Source of the DNA: Heterohyrax brucei | Lineage: Eukaryota; Chordata; Mammalia; Hyracoidea; Procaviidae | Direction of reading: 5' to 3' | Assembly: GCA_028571685.1 (NCBI GenBank) | Contig: CM053141.1 | Coordinates: 55,674,333 to 55,738,332, forward strand | DNA length: 64,000 nt | Shown here: piece after piece, positions 44,030-53,559 of the stretch | How the letters are laid out: the number at the start of each line of letters is the position of its first letter | Position numbering within the stretch: the first letter of the stretch is position 1 | Position numbers and translations under genes: made by a program | The notes under the pieces: model-generated | The model's input: the letters and a program-made list of their open reading frames with translations, nothing else | Told to the model about the DNA's origin: nothing | Database searches by the model: none

Positions 44030-46885
44030 TAATCCACTTTGCCAGTCTCTTTCTTACAGATGCATTGAAGCCATTTACATTCAGTGTTATTACTGATAAG
44101 TGTAAGTTTATTACTGTCATTTGTAGGGCTGACATTTTCCTTGTTCCTCTTACTCTCTTGTGAAAAGTTCTTTTTTTGTGGCATTTCTAGTCCTCTTTTC
44201 TGTCTATAGATAGATAGTTTTCTTCTTTATTTTTGAAGTAACCGTGTGGTTACTTTGATATTTACCCTTAACTTCCTATGCTTGAACTGGTCTTTTTGAA
44301 CTTAATGTTACTTACCTTATCTTCCTTACCATTTTCAAATTTTATACCTAATTGCATGTTCTCCCTTTTATTGTTCTGAAACAGTTGCCATTTACACACT
44401 TATTTCTAGGTCCCTGGTTTTGAATTTTTTAGTTTCTGTTTTGTTCTTTTAGAGTTCATTACCTAGGTTGGTATTTTGCTGATAACTGAGCTGTGTTGTA
44501 GATTCAGGTTGTTCTCTGATGTTGTTGGTTCTCTTACTAAATGATTGCCTTTCATAATTCTTGTAAGTTTGATTTTTACAAATTTCTTTTTATCTGAAGG
44601 TATCCTAGTTTCAGCGTCATATTTGAGAGTTTCACAGGTTGTGCTATTCTTGGGTGACATTTTTTTCTTCCAGTGTGTTCTATATCAACCCAAGGCCATC
44701 TTGCCTGCATGTTTTCTGTGGAATAAGCAGCATGTAGTCTCATAGTTCACCCTTTGTTCATCATTTTTTTTTCCCCCTGACTTGCTCTCAGGATTCATTT
44801 CTTTGTCTTTGGTTTTGGGAAATCTGATTATGACATGTCTTGATAACTTTCTTTTGGGACCTATTTTATATTGGGTTTGTTGAGCTTCGTGGGTGTTCAG
44901 CTTTTCATCTGTAATGATATTAGGGAAGTTTTTTGTTACTGAATTGTCAGTGATCATCCTTACAGTTTCTATCTTCTCCCTTTATTTTGGAACTCTGGTC
45001 ACATGCAAATTTTGCTTTTGATTGTGACTCTCAAAGTTCTTTGGTTTTCCTCATTCTTTTTCTGGATTTTGTCCTTGAAGTTACATTCATAGATTTTACT
45101 TCACTTTTGCTGGTTCTTCTTTCTGTTACGAAATTCGCTCCTAAAAAGCTTCTGTTGCCTTGTCTGTTTCTGAAATTTTGTTGTTTATCTTTCAGATTTC
45201 CAATTGGTATCTTTATGTGATTTGTAGTTTTCATTTATTTTGACATTTCATCTTGTATTGCTTTCATGAATTCTCCTATTGCTTTATCTGTGTATTCTTT
45301 CATTTTGGCTTTGTTTTTGTTGATTTTGTTTGTTTTCCATGCTTTTATCTACTTTGTCCTTCACCTCTTTCCGAATCTTTTGGAGAACCCTGAACATTAG
45401 AGTTTTGAAATCCTTATCAGGTAGTTGCAGTGCCTTTTCTTTTACCAGAAGGTTATGTAGTGCTTTATTCTGATTACTGACTGAAGCTGTCTTGTCCTGT
45501 GTTTTAATATGTTTTAGTATCTGCCGTCTTTGAGACATTCAGGTATTATTTTCTCTGTTTATTGATTGTAGTATGTTTCGCCCATCTTTTTTTATTTGGT
45601 TTGATTATGTCTGGGCATGTGGACTAGGCATGCTTTGTTGCTTGTCTGTGTGCACAGTAGTTCTTACCACCTTTTCAAGTGGACATTGCTGGTCATTCAG
45701 CTACGGGGCAGCGGAGTAGGTCCTTCACCGGTGGTGCAGCAGGTCATGTCCAACATTGGGGGATGGGGCAGAGATGGATTGTGTTATCTGCACTGTGAGC
45801 CTAGATGTGGGTAGAGAAGGGCTGTAGTACTTGGTGGGGCAGTGTTCTAAACCGGTAGGGAGGGTCCTTGGTTTTTGGTTAGTTCCCTTTGCTGCTGTGG
45901 CCAGAAGCAGAAAGTATTTAGAGCTGGTCATGAGGGGCCTGGGATCTGGTCTGGGTCCCCTTATGGCTGTGGCAGGCAGCAGGAGACATCCAGAACCAGT
46001 GGGCAAGTTCGTGGTATCCAGGCCGGAGCTCCTCGGGGGCAGTAGTGGATGGTAGGAAGAGTATAGAGTCACCAGGGGAAGGCCTGTGGCCTTTCTGGGT
46101 CTCCTCGGGCCTGTAGTACATGGCAATGGGGTGCCTGAGTTTGGGCCAGTTCCCCTGGCTGCTGCAGTAAGTGGTAGGAGAAGTTCGGAGTCAGTGAGAA
46201 GGGTTCTGGGATCCAAGCCTGGTCCCTTCAGGGTGGAGATGGTCAGGGAGAGGTTCCAGAACTGGTGGGAAATTACTTGGGTTCCTGACTGGATTCTCCT
46301 GGGAGCACAGCTGGCAGGTGGAGGAGAGTGGTAGGAGGAGGGTGTGAAGGTAGGGATAGAGGGGGCTAGCTGGAGAAGAGCACTAGGGTAGGTTGCTGTT
46401 GTGGTCCCAGATGGGATTTCTGAAATGGGGTTGTTATAGCCACTTTTCACCATATGGGTGAGTGCTATAGGTGCTTGTTCCTATGGTTACCAGGGGAGAG
46501 AGCCTGGGCTACTTGAATTGCAGCAAGTAAACGTGGTGCCACTTACACCTGGGTGTCTCCGTGTTATGACTCTGTCTCCTACTGGGAATGTCATGGAGGT
46601 GCCTTTCTGCATGTACAGTTGTTGATTTTATCCCAGGATGGCTGTGCTGAGTCATGCTGTTTGGCTGGGAGCTTCCACTCCATATCTGTGTCCTTGCCAT
46701 GTTTTCTATCAATTTCTTCTTATCAGCTAACTTCCAGTCTAATACTTTATCCGTTCTTTTAAGGTTCAGGGTTCCATAATGGATGTCTGTATCTTTTATT
46801 GTTTGTTTGTTGTTTTTATGTGTCTTTGTTGGAGTGCAATGGGTTAGTACATCTGACTAGTTGCCAGCTTGGCTCTACCCCTCCT
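44030..46885 (-). mobile_element. Older L1, ORF2 start, ORF1 and 5'UTR, antisense
   Basis: agccatttacattcagtgttattactgataag is the antisense start of ORF2. ORF1 coiled-coil-type sequence follows around 45030-45540. The GC-rich 5'UTR extends to about 46885 (cagcttggctctacccctcc). With 33930-34778 and 42405-43160 it forms one ~5-kb L1 lacking its RT domain. A tandem repeat block occupies 45830-46300. Confidence 0.8.
45830..46300. repeat. Tandem ~70-76-bp repeats in an L1 5'UTR
   Basis: A unit of the form 'ggycctgggatcyggtctgg-tccccty-ggctgtggcagg-gtaggagaag-tcagagccagtgagaag' recurs about six times with drift; anchors such as gctgtgg and its relatives lie near 45894, 45966, 46042, 46113, 46168 and 46236. 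The array keeps the minus strand free of stops for 242 codons. Confidence 0.7.
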
Positions 46886-47036
46886 GCAATCTGTTTTTCA
46901 CCATGGAAGTTTTAAGCTATCTTGCTTCAAAAGTTTCTGAAGGCCTTGCTCATATTATTATACATTTTGTTTGATCTTTAAACCCAACATAGTATTTTAA
47001 ATATTTTTACTGATACAAGTAATAATGTATGCTTAT

Positions 47037-47108
47037 TGTGGAGCCCTGTTGGCATAGTGGTTGGGAGTTGGGCTGTTAACAAAAAGATTGAAAGATTTCA
47101 AATCATGG
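47037..47108 (+). mobile_element. AfroSINE head fragment, sense
   Basis: gtggagccctgttggcatagtggttgggagttgggctgttaac and aaagatttcaaatcatgg are the tRNA-like A- and B-box region only. It is joined head-to-core with an opposite-strand SINE at 47109. Confidence 0.85.
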
Positions 47109-47260
47109 CATCCCCGTGTGTTACAGAGTAGAACTCTTCCACAGAGTTTCCTTGGGTGTAATCTTCATGGAAAGTGATCACTGGGGCTGTGTTTTCTGGC
47201 ATTGCTGTGTGAATTCAAACCACCAACCTTTAGGTTATTAGCTGAGTGCAGACAATCTCC
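47109..47260 (-). mobile_element. AfroSINE second subfamily, antisense
   Basis: gtgttacagagtagaactcttccacagagtttccttgggtgtaatcttcatgg, then attcaaaccaccaacctttaggttattagctgagtgc head. Same middle as 22815-22983. Confidence 0.82.
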
Positions 47261-47279
47261 AGTTGTTAATTGTAGGACT

Positions 47280-48655
47280 CCATCATGAATTTTCCTTCTT
47301 TCAGGGATCATAATACTATGCTGCATGTTGCTAATTGTCCAGTATTTCAAAGTAATTCCAATAATTTTTCTTGATTTAGAGTTGTACATGGCAGGAGCCT
47401 GTTGGTTCTTTGTTGGATGGCATTATGGAAGCCCATGTACTTCATTGTGACAATTATTTTACAATAATGAATTGGTTAGTGAACTTTACACTTTTTTATC
47501 CAGTTTTTTTACAGTTTTTAGTTACTAATGCTCTCAGTTCCCTTTGAAAAACGTACTAACAAGCTCAATACACAGCTTACCCTTGCTGAGTTAATTTAAG
47601 TTTGTTGCAGTAATACTGCAGGACTTCAGCTGGAGTAGTTCCATCACAGGCTTATCAAACACCAGCTGTGCTTGTTTCCATACTTCTCTGCCAGTTATAT
47701 GTAGCGTTGTACTCCATGATTTAATGTCATAATTGTCAGTATATGAGGACAAAAAGAAAAGATTTCTGTGACATGTGGAATGCTGTGAAAAGATAAAGGT
47801 GAATTAATGACAATTGCTTTCAAATTAGATATGAGACAGTTGTGAAAGAATGTGATGTAAAAGAGAGTTATACAATTCTAAACAAATTTTGTGTTATAAA
47901 TATCTCTGTGTTCTTTTACATTAAAGAGACCAAAACTGTACATTTGGATGATGTATTTTCATGGTAGTTTATGGGAGAAATAACACCTGGAATTCTAATC
48001 ACTGAACCTCTTTACTCAAAAGAAAAGGCGTTGGCTCTATACCAGAAGATTACTTTTAAAAATGTTCGCGTATACTTTTGAGGTACAGTGCAACGTTTAA
48101 TGTGTGTGTATGTTTAATTTTTTACTAATATTTTCAGTTAAAAGATACCATATCATCAGAAGACATCTGTTGCATTGTTCAACTTTTTTACTGCTGTATT
48201 AAATTAGCAGATGACTTTCTTAAATTTTTACATGTCTGCTTCCAGTCTAGTTAGATTCTTATGCCGTTACCTCGTGGGTATTGCTTTATTAAACCAGTAA
48301 GGTTCAGTTTTGATCCATGAAGTTGTTTTCTAATTTCCAGCTTTCTCTCCAGAATTAATTAATTTTGTTTAATGTTTGAAACATCGCTTGATTTTTGGAA
48401 GTTAATTTATCTTCTGTTCCTTTGTCCTGAAGTTTATTCAACAATTTTTTTTTTATTTAATTTACTGCTGCCATGGTTTTTTCCTCATAATTTTCAGTGT
48501 ATGCTATATGTATATCAGGCCCTTTAATTTATTACTAGGAGTACTATTAAACATTAACAAATTGGATCTGTTTTTACTGTACTATGCCATGTAACTTCCA
48601 GTTAACATGTGGCCAAATCTTTTTCTTTTCCCATTTTATTTTGGCATCTGAGAAA
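47280..48655. other. Intron 2 sequence without recognised elements
   Basis: AT-rich, 1.4 kb, no named repeat or exon recognised. Confidence 0.45.
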
Positions 48656-48659
48656 GCTA

Positions 48660-48814
48660 GTTGTTGTGTGTCATCAAGTTGATTCCAACTCCTAGTGACC
48701 CATAGGACAGACTAGAACTGCCCCATAGGTTTCTAAGGAGTGGCTAATGGATTTGAATTGCTGACATTTTGGTTTACAGCCTGAGTTCTTAACCACTTTG
48801 CTGTCAGGGCGCCA
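48660..48814 (-). mobile_element. AfroSINE, antisense, full length
   Basis: gttgttgtgtgtcatcaagttgattccaactcctagtgacc, gccccataggtttctaagg, B-box region tggatttgaattgctg and head ttcttaaccactttgctgtcagggcgcc. Confidence 0.93.
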
Positions 48815-48852
48815 AGAAAGCTAGTAGGTATCCTGATACAAGCTATTCTTAT

Positions 48853-49351
48853 TGTTAGGTGCCCCTGAATCGGTTCCAAATCATAATGACCCTGTGATGA
48901 CAGGATGAAGTGCTTCCCAGTCCTGCACCGTCTTCACATGTTGCTATATATGAGCCCCTTTTCGGAGCCAGTATATTTAGTCCACCTCATTGAAGGTGTT
49001 CTTTCTTGTTGATGATCTTCTACTTTACCAAGCATGGTGTCCTTCTCTAGGGATCGATCCCTCCTTGTAACATACCCGGAGTACATAAGGTGGAGTCTCA
49101 TCATCCTTGCTCCTAAGAAGCATTCTAGATGCACTTCTTCTAAGACAGATTGGTTTCTTTCTGTTGGAAGCACATGGTATATTCAGTATTCTTTGTCAAC
49201 ACCATAATTTAAAGCCCTTAATTTTTTTTTGCCTTTATTCATTTCCCAGCTTCTGCAAGCTTATGAGACAGTTGTAAACACCATGGCTTGGATCAGGTGC
49301 ACATTAGTCTTCAAAGAGACATTGTTGTTTTTTTAATACTGTGAAGAGGTA
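48853..49351 (-). mobile_element. RTE LINE 3' part, antisense
   Basis: attgttaggtgcccctgaatcggttcc tail, then the C-terminal block (minus frame at 49173-48934 includes MMRLHLMYSGYVTRRDRSLE and KDTMLGKVED). It ends at gaagaggta, where a mariner piece begins; RTE text does not resume beyond the mariner pieces. Confidence 0.88.
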
Positions 49352-49703
49352 ATACAAGGACTGTGAATTAAGTCTCCAGACTCATCCTAGAAAAAGTGCT
49401 ATGTACCTCATTGCTGAATATCACTATGTTCACTTTCAAAATACTCCACCTGCGGAGCTATGCACTGATGCCAGTCCCTAGTCCACCCTTCAGAGCAGTT
49501 TTGGAACTCTTGTTTCTAGAATGGCCATTAGAGCTGTCGTCGTTTCACCCTGATGTCCTGAATGTCATCAAAATGTCTCCCTTTCAGTATGTCCTTTATC
49601 TTCTGGTAAAAACAGAAGTCACTTGAGGGCCAGATCAGGTGAGTAGGGAGGGTGTTCCAATACAGTAATTTGTTTACTGGCTAAAAACTCCCTCACAGAC
49701 AGC
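49352..49703 (-). mobile_element. Mariner left-end fragment, antisense
   Basis: aaggactgtgaattaagtctcc (left inverted repeat) and following text (cattgctgaatatcactatgttcac...ccagatcaggtgagtagggagggtg...ttgtttactggctaaaaac) match 32395-32740. Truncated at acagac, after which an opposite-strand end follows. Confidence 0.88.
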
Positions 49704-49905
49704 TATACAATTAAGTTTGTGAACTTTCCCCCATGCCCCTGTGTGCAATGGCCATTCCAGAAAGAGTTCCACAATTGCTTTGAAGGGTGGATTGGGCACT
49801 GGCGTAGCTTCCCAAGGGGAGTACTTCAAAGGTGACCATAGTGATACTCAACAGTGAAGTATATAGCACTTAGAATAATTAAGTTGGTAGACTTAATTGT
49901 TGGAC
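49704..49905. mobile_element. Short mariner derivative with both inverted ends (MITE-like), opposite orientation
   Basis: acaattaagtttgtgaact at the left and the reverse-complementary agtagacttaattgttgg at the right bound about 200 bp. Inside, ggccattccagaaagagttcc and ggagtacttcaaaggtgacc are the transposase C-terminal end in the sense direction, the reverse of the adjacent fragment. Confidence 0.8.
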
Positions 49906-49909
49906 CTTA

Positions 49910-50320
49910 TTGATTTAAAAATCCAGAAAGTTTTGAAGCCTTGGGTTGAAAAGCAATGAGAGAAACAGTATTTAGCTATTTAAAATTTGATGAGTATTAA
50001 TATTTTGTATTTTTTGTAAGTTCTAAAAATTTCATCAGTCTGATAACTTTTTAAAATGTCAGTTAAAAACACTGATTTATTTGAGGCAGTATTGACCTTT
50101 TATTTGTTAGACATGACTTCACTTTTAGCTGTTTCAAAATTAGTAAAAGCAAGGACTGTTTTGAATGCTTCTTGTTAAAACGAAGGAAGTCTGCCTGTAG
50201 GTTGCCTTGCTTTAAAAAAAAAAAAGGATGTATTACTATAACATTTTTTAAAAATGTTGTAGCAATTCATCATAGAATAGCTCCTGAGTAGACTTGATTT
50301 TTATGTCATATTTTAGGTTA
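49910..50320. other. Intron 2 sequence without recognised elements
   Basis: AT-rich; includes a 13-A run near 50214. Nothing else recognised. Confidence 0.4.
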
Positions 50321-50472
50321 GGACACTGGTGGCACAGTGGGTTAAGTGCTATGTCTGCTAACCAAAATGTCAGCAGTTCAAATCTGCCAGGTGCTCCTTG
50401 GGGACTTTGTGGGGCAGTTCTACCCTGACCTCTAGGGTCCCTGTCAGTCAGAATCGACGTTACAGCTCTAGG
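50321..50472 (+). mobile_element. AfroSINE, sense, full length
   Basis: ggacactggtggcacagtgggttaagtgc (box A region), gtcagcagttcaaatctgcc (box B), ctccttggggacttt, cagttctaccctgacctctagggtcc and gtcagtcagaatcgacg. Confidence 0.93.
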
Positions 50473-50642
50473 ATATTTTAAAGTATGAACTACAAAATAT
50501 GATTATATACTATAAAATTTTGAAAATTCTTGCCATTTCTCACAGGTTACACATCTGTGTTATATTCTAGAGTTACATTTTGAGCTATTGATACTCAGAT
50601 GAAGCTTTGCTTTCATGCATGTTTCTTCTGATGCTGTGCTTG

Positions 50643-51410
50643 TTATTAGGTACCTCTGAGTCGGCTCCAACTTGTAGTGACCATACATACAACAGTATGA
50701 AGTACTGCCTGGTCCTACTGTATCCTTGAAATTGTTGATATGCTTGAGCCTATTGTTGTAGATACTGTGTCATTCCATTTCCTTGACGGTCTTCCTCTTT
50801 TTTGGTGACCCATACAACAGTACGAAGTACTGCCTGGTACTACACTGGTGTCCATTTCCAGTGACTGATCCCTTCTGATAACATATCCAAAATACGTGAG
50901 ACCTAGTCGTGCCATCCTTGCTTCTAAGGAGCATTCTGATTATACTTCTTCCAAGAGAGGGTTGTTTGTTCTTTTGGCAGTCCCTGGTATATGTTCAGTA
51001 TTCTTCACCAGCACCGCAATTCACATCGGTCAATTTTTCATTCTTCCTTATTCATTGTATAGCTTTTGCATGCATATGAGGTGACTGAAAATACCTTGGC
51101 TAGGATAAGGTGCACCTCAGTCTTCTAAGTTTTGTCTTTGCTTTTCAACACTTTAAAGAGGTCCTCTGCAGCACATCCGGAACAATGGATCTTTTGACTT
51201 CTTGACTGCTCTTCCTTGGGTGTTATTTGTGAGTACATGTAAAAGGAAACTTGGTAACCTTAGTGTGTTCTTTTTTTATCATGATTTTGCTTAGTGGTCC
51301 AGTGTGAGAATTTTTATTTTCTTGGTGTTTTGATATCTTTGATCTTCATCAGTAAGTGCTTTGAGTTCTCTTCACTTCAGCAAGCAAGGTCGGCTCACTG
51401 TGCTGATAGG
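50643..51410 (-). mobile_element. RTE LINE 3' third, antisense, with internal duplication
   Basis: ttattaggtacctctgagtcggctcc tail through the C-terminal block (minus frame 50915-50715 has MARLGLTYFGYVIRRDQSLE) to the post-RT region near 51400 (cttcatcagtaagtgctttg, cagcaagcaagg). About 40 bp of its own 3' UTR (50677-50718) is repeated at 50805-50843, replacing internal sequence. Confidence 0.88.
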
Positions 51411-51597
51411 AACTCTTATAACATTGTATTGTTTGGGTAAATTTTGAGGAATTTCTGTTAATTTTTTTAATATGTTTTTATGTATTAAAAATTAAATTCA
51501 TCTCCTTCATAGTTTTATGTGAAAGAAAACAACTAAAAGATTTAAGCCAGTTAAGAAATATCTGTTTCTCTGTGCTCTGACAGATAAAGAGAAGTCA

Positions 51598-51636
51598 ACA
51601 CACACACACACACACACATACACACACACATATGTA
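51598..51636. repeat. (CA)n microsatellite
   Basis: A nearly pure CA run with one interrupting TA, about 39 bp. Confidence 0.92.
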
Positions 51637-51826
51637 TTTTTCACAGTATAAAATTTTACCACCAATTGGAAAACAGTTTGACAGTGATGGTAAATGTAAA
51701 AGCCAGATTAAGAGGTCTGCATTTCCTCTTCCAGGGTCACTTAGGTTGTTAGCTGCATTCTGTTCTCTGCCTTGGTGGCCAGATGAGTAAATCTGCATTT
51801 CTTCTTCGTAACCCACATTACTTGTT

Positions 51827-52015
51827 AAATGTGAGGAAATCTTGTGACTCCTGACTATTGTTCTATGACAAACCCCCTCCCTTTTGAATTCTGGCTATAA
51901 GAAACCCTGAAATTTTAACCCAAACGGGACAGTATAATTGGCCATTGTTGCCCAGACTGCTGCAGATTTGAAAATAAATTATTCCTTGAACCCCACGCTG
52001 TCTCTGGATTTTGGG
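51827..52015 (+). mobile_element. Possible LTR 3' part of an endogenous retrovirus-like element
   Basis: tgtgaggaaatcttgtgactcc, then AATAAA (about 51973) followed by attccttgaaccccacgctgtctctgg resembles an LTR R/U5 layout. The rest of the element and its boundaries are not identified and no viral gene is present. Confidence 0.35.
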
Positions 52016-52228
52016 GGTACAGTGACAAGTGGATGAACTTAGATTCAGATTGGTAGCAATAGTGTATCAGAGATGATAGAGTTCCTGTAATCTTCTGTTT
52101 AGCTAATCTGCCTCTTAATAGTTAACCTTAGATTTTTATTGCGGTAATCTGTACATATGCGTATAAAATTGTGAAGAGGTAATATAGCTACGGTGCTTGG
52201 CTTGGCATATATAGCTAAGTTATGTAGC

Positions 52229-52313
52229 TATGTTGTTGGGTACCATTGAGTCAGTGTGACTCATAGGAACTTGGTGTACAATAGAGCAAAACACTACATG
52301 GTCCTTTGCCATG
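52229..52313 (-). mobile_element. RTE LINE 3' end, antisense (left of LTR)
   Basis: gttgttgggtaccattgagtcagtgtgactcatagg is the antisense RTE tail. It is cut at ccatg by a solo LTR and resumes at 52836. Confidence 0.88.
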
Positions 52314-52835
52314 TGTCATGGGCTGAATGTGTCCCCCCAAAATATGTGTAACCATGTGGCTGGGCCATGATTCCCTGTATTCTATGATTATCCTCCATTT
52401 TGTGCTCTTGCTGTACTGTATGTTAAGGGATTAGGGTGGGACTATAAATCCCTTCATAGGATCACCTCCCTGCTCCACGGTAAAGGGAGTTTCCCAGGAG
52501 TGTGGCTTGCACCACCTTAATCCTTTCATTCTGCAAGGGATGAAAGGAAAGGGAAACAAGCAGAGAACTGGGAACCTCATACCATCAAGAAAGCAGAACC
52601 GGGAGAAAAGCTTGTCCTTCAGACCTGAGGTTCCTGCACCAGGATGCTTCCTGGACAAAGACTGATGCCATACCAGACTTTCTTCCAGAGCCAATAAGGG
52701 GGAAAGCCTTCGCCTGGAGCAGACACCCTAAATTTAGACTTGTAGCCCAACTGACTGTGTAAGAATAAACCTTCCTTTGTTAAAGCCATCCACTTTGTGG
52801 TATTTCTGTTACAGCAGCACTAGCTGACTAAAACA
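52314..52835 (+). mobile_element. Solo MaLR/ERVL-like LTR (522 bp) inserted in RTE
   Basis: Begins TGTCATGG, ends CTAAAACA, and is flanked by CCATG/CCATC (one mismatch; 52309-52313, 52836-52840). It contains AATAAA at about 52764. Removing it restores RTE text tgccatcctaataattg. No retroviral internal sequence. Confidence 0.9.
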
Positions 52836-53504
52836 CCATCCTAATAATTGTTAACTTGAGCCTATTGTTGCAGCCAGTTCTTCTGTCCATCTTATTGAGG
52901 GTCTTTCTCTTTTTTGCTGACCCTCTGTGTTTCCCGTTGTGATGTCTTTCTTTAGAGTCTGACCCCTCCTGATAACATGTCCAAAGTATATGAGACGTAT
53001 TCTTGAGATCCTTGCTTTTAGGAAGCAATCTGGCAGTGTTTCTGTCAAGACAGATTTGTTTGTTCATTGTATAGCTTTTGTATGCATGTAAGGCAATTAA
53101 AATGACTACACCTTGGGTCTGGGCACCTTAGTTCTCAAAGGAACATCTTTGCTTTTTAGCCTTTCAAAGAGGTTTTTTGCAGCAGATTTCCCCAGTGCAG
53201 TGTGCCATTTGATTTCTTGACTGCTGCTTCCAGGAGTGTTGACTGTGGATCCAAGTAGAATGAAATATGTGACAATTGTGTTCTTTTTTCCATTTACCGT
53301 AATTTTACTTACTGGTCCAGTTGTGAGAATTTTTGTTTTCTTTATGTTGAAGTGTAATCCATAGCGAATACTATAGTCTTTAATCTTCATCAGTAAATGT
53401 TTCAAGTCCTCTTCTCTTTAGATAAGCAGGGTTGTGTGATCTGCGTAATACAAGTTATTAATGAATCTCCCTGTAATTATGATGTTCAATTCTTTTCAAT
53501 TCTG
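52836..53504 (-). mobile_element. RTE LINE, antisense (right of LTR)
   Basis: Covers the C-terminal and post-RT blocks. The minus frame 53405-53106 (99 aa) reads LLMKIKDYSIRYGLHFNIKK and SSSQEIKWHTALGKSAAKNL, strongly RTE-like. A short internal deletion joins 53066 to the attgtatagcttttg block. Confidence 0.88.
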
Positions 53505-53548
53505 TTCTCCATAGGGTTGCTATGAGTCAATATCAACTAGTCGCCAAT
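53505..53548 (+). mobile_element. AfroSINE tail fragment, sense
   Basis: tctgttctccatagggttgctatgagtcaatatcaactagtcgcc equals the last ~45 bp of the SINE. It directly follows the antisense RTE. Confidence 0.75.
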
Positions 53549-53559
53549 TTATAATAGAA

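Noticed and set aside
45725..46453. 242-codon open frame on the minus strand, the longest in the window
   Set aside because: It lies in the GC-rich 5'UTR of a dead L1 and stays open because it is built from drifting ~70-76-bp tandem units; the protein is low-complexity with no recognisable domain. Treated as a repeat finding, not a gene.
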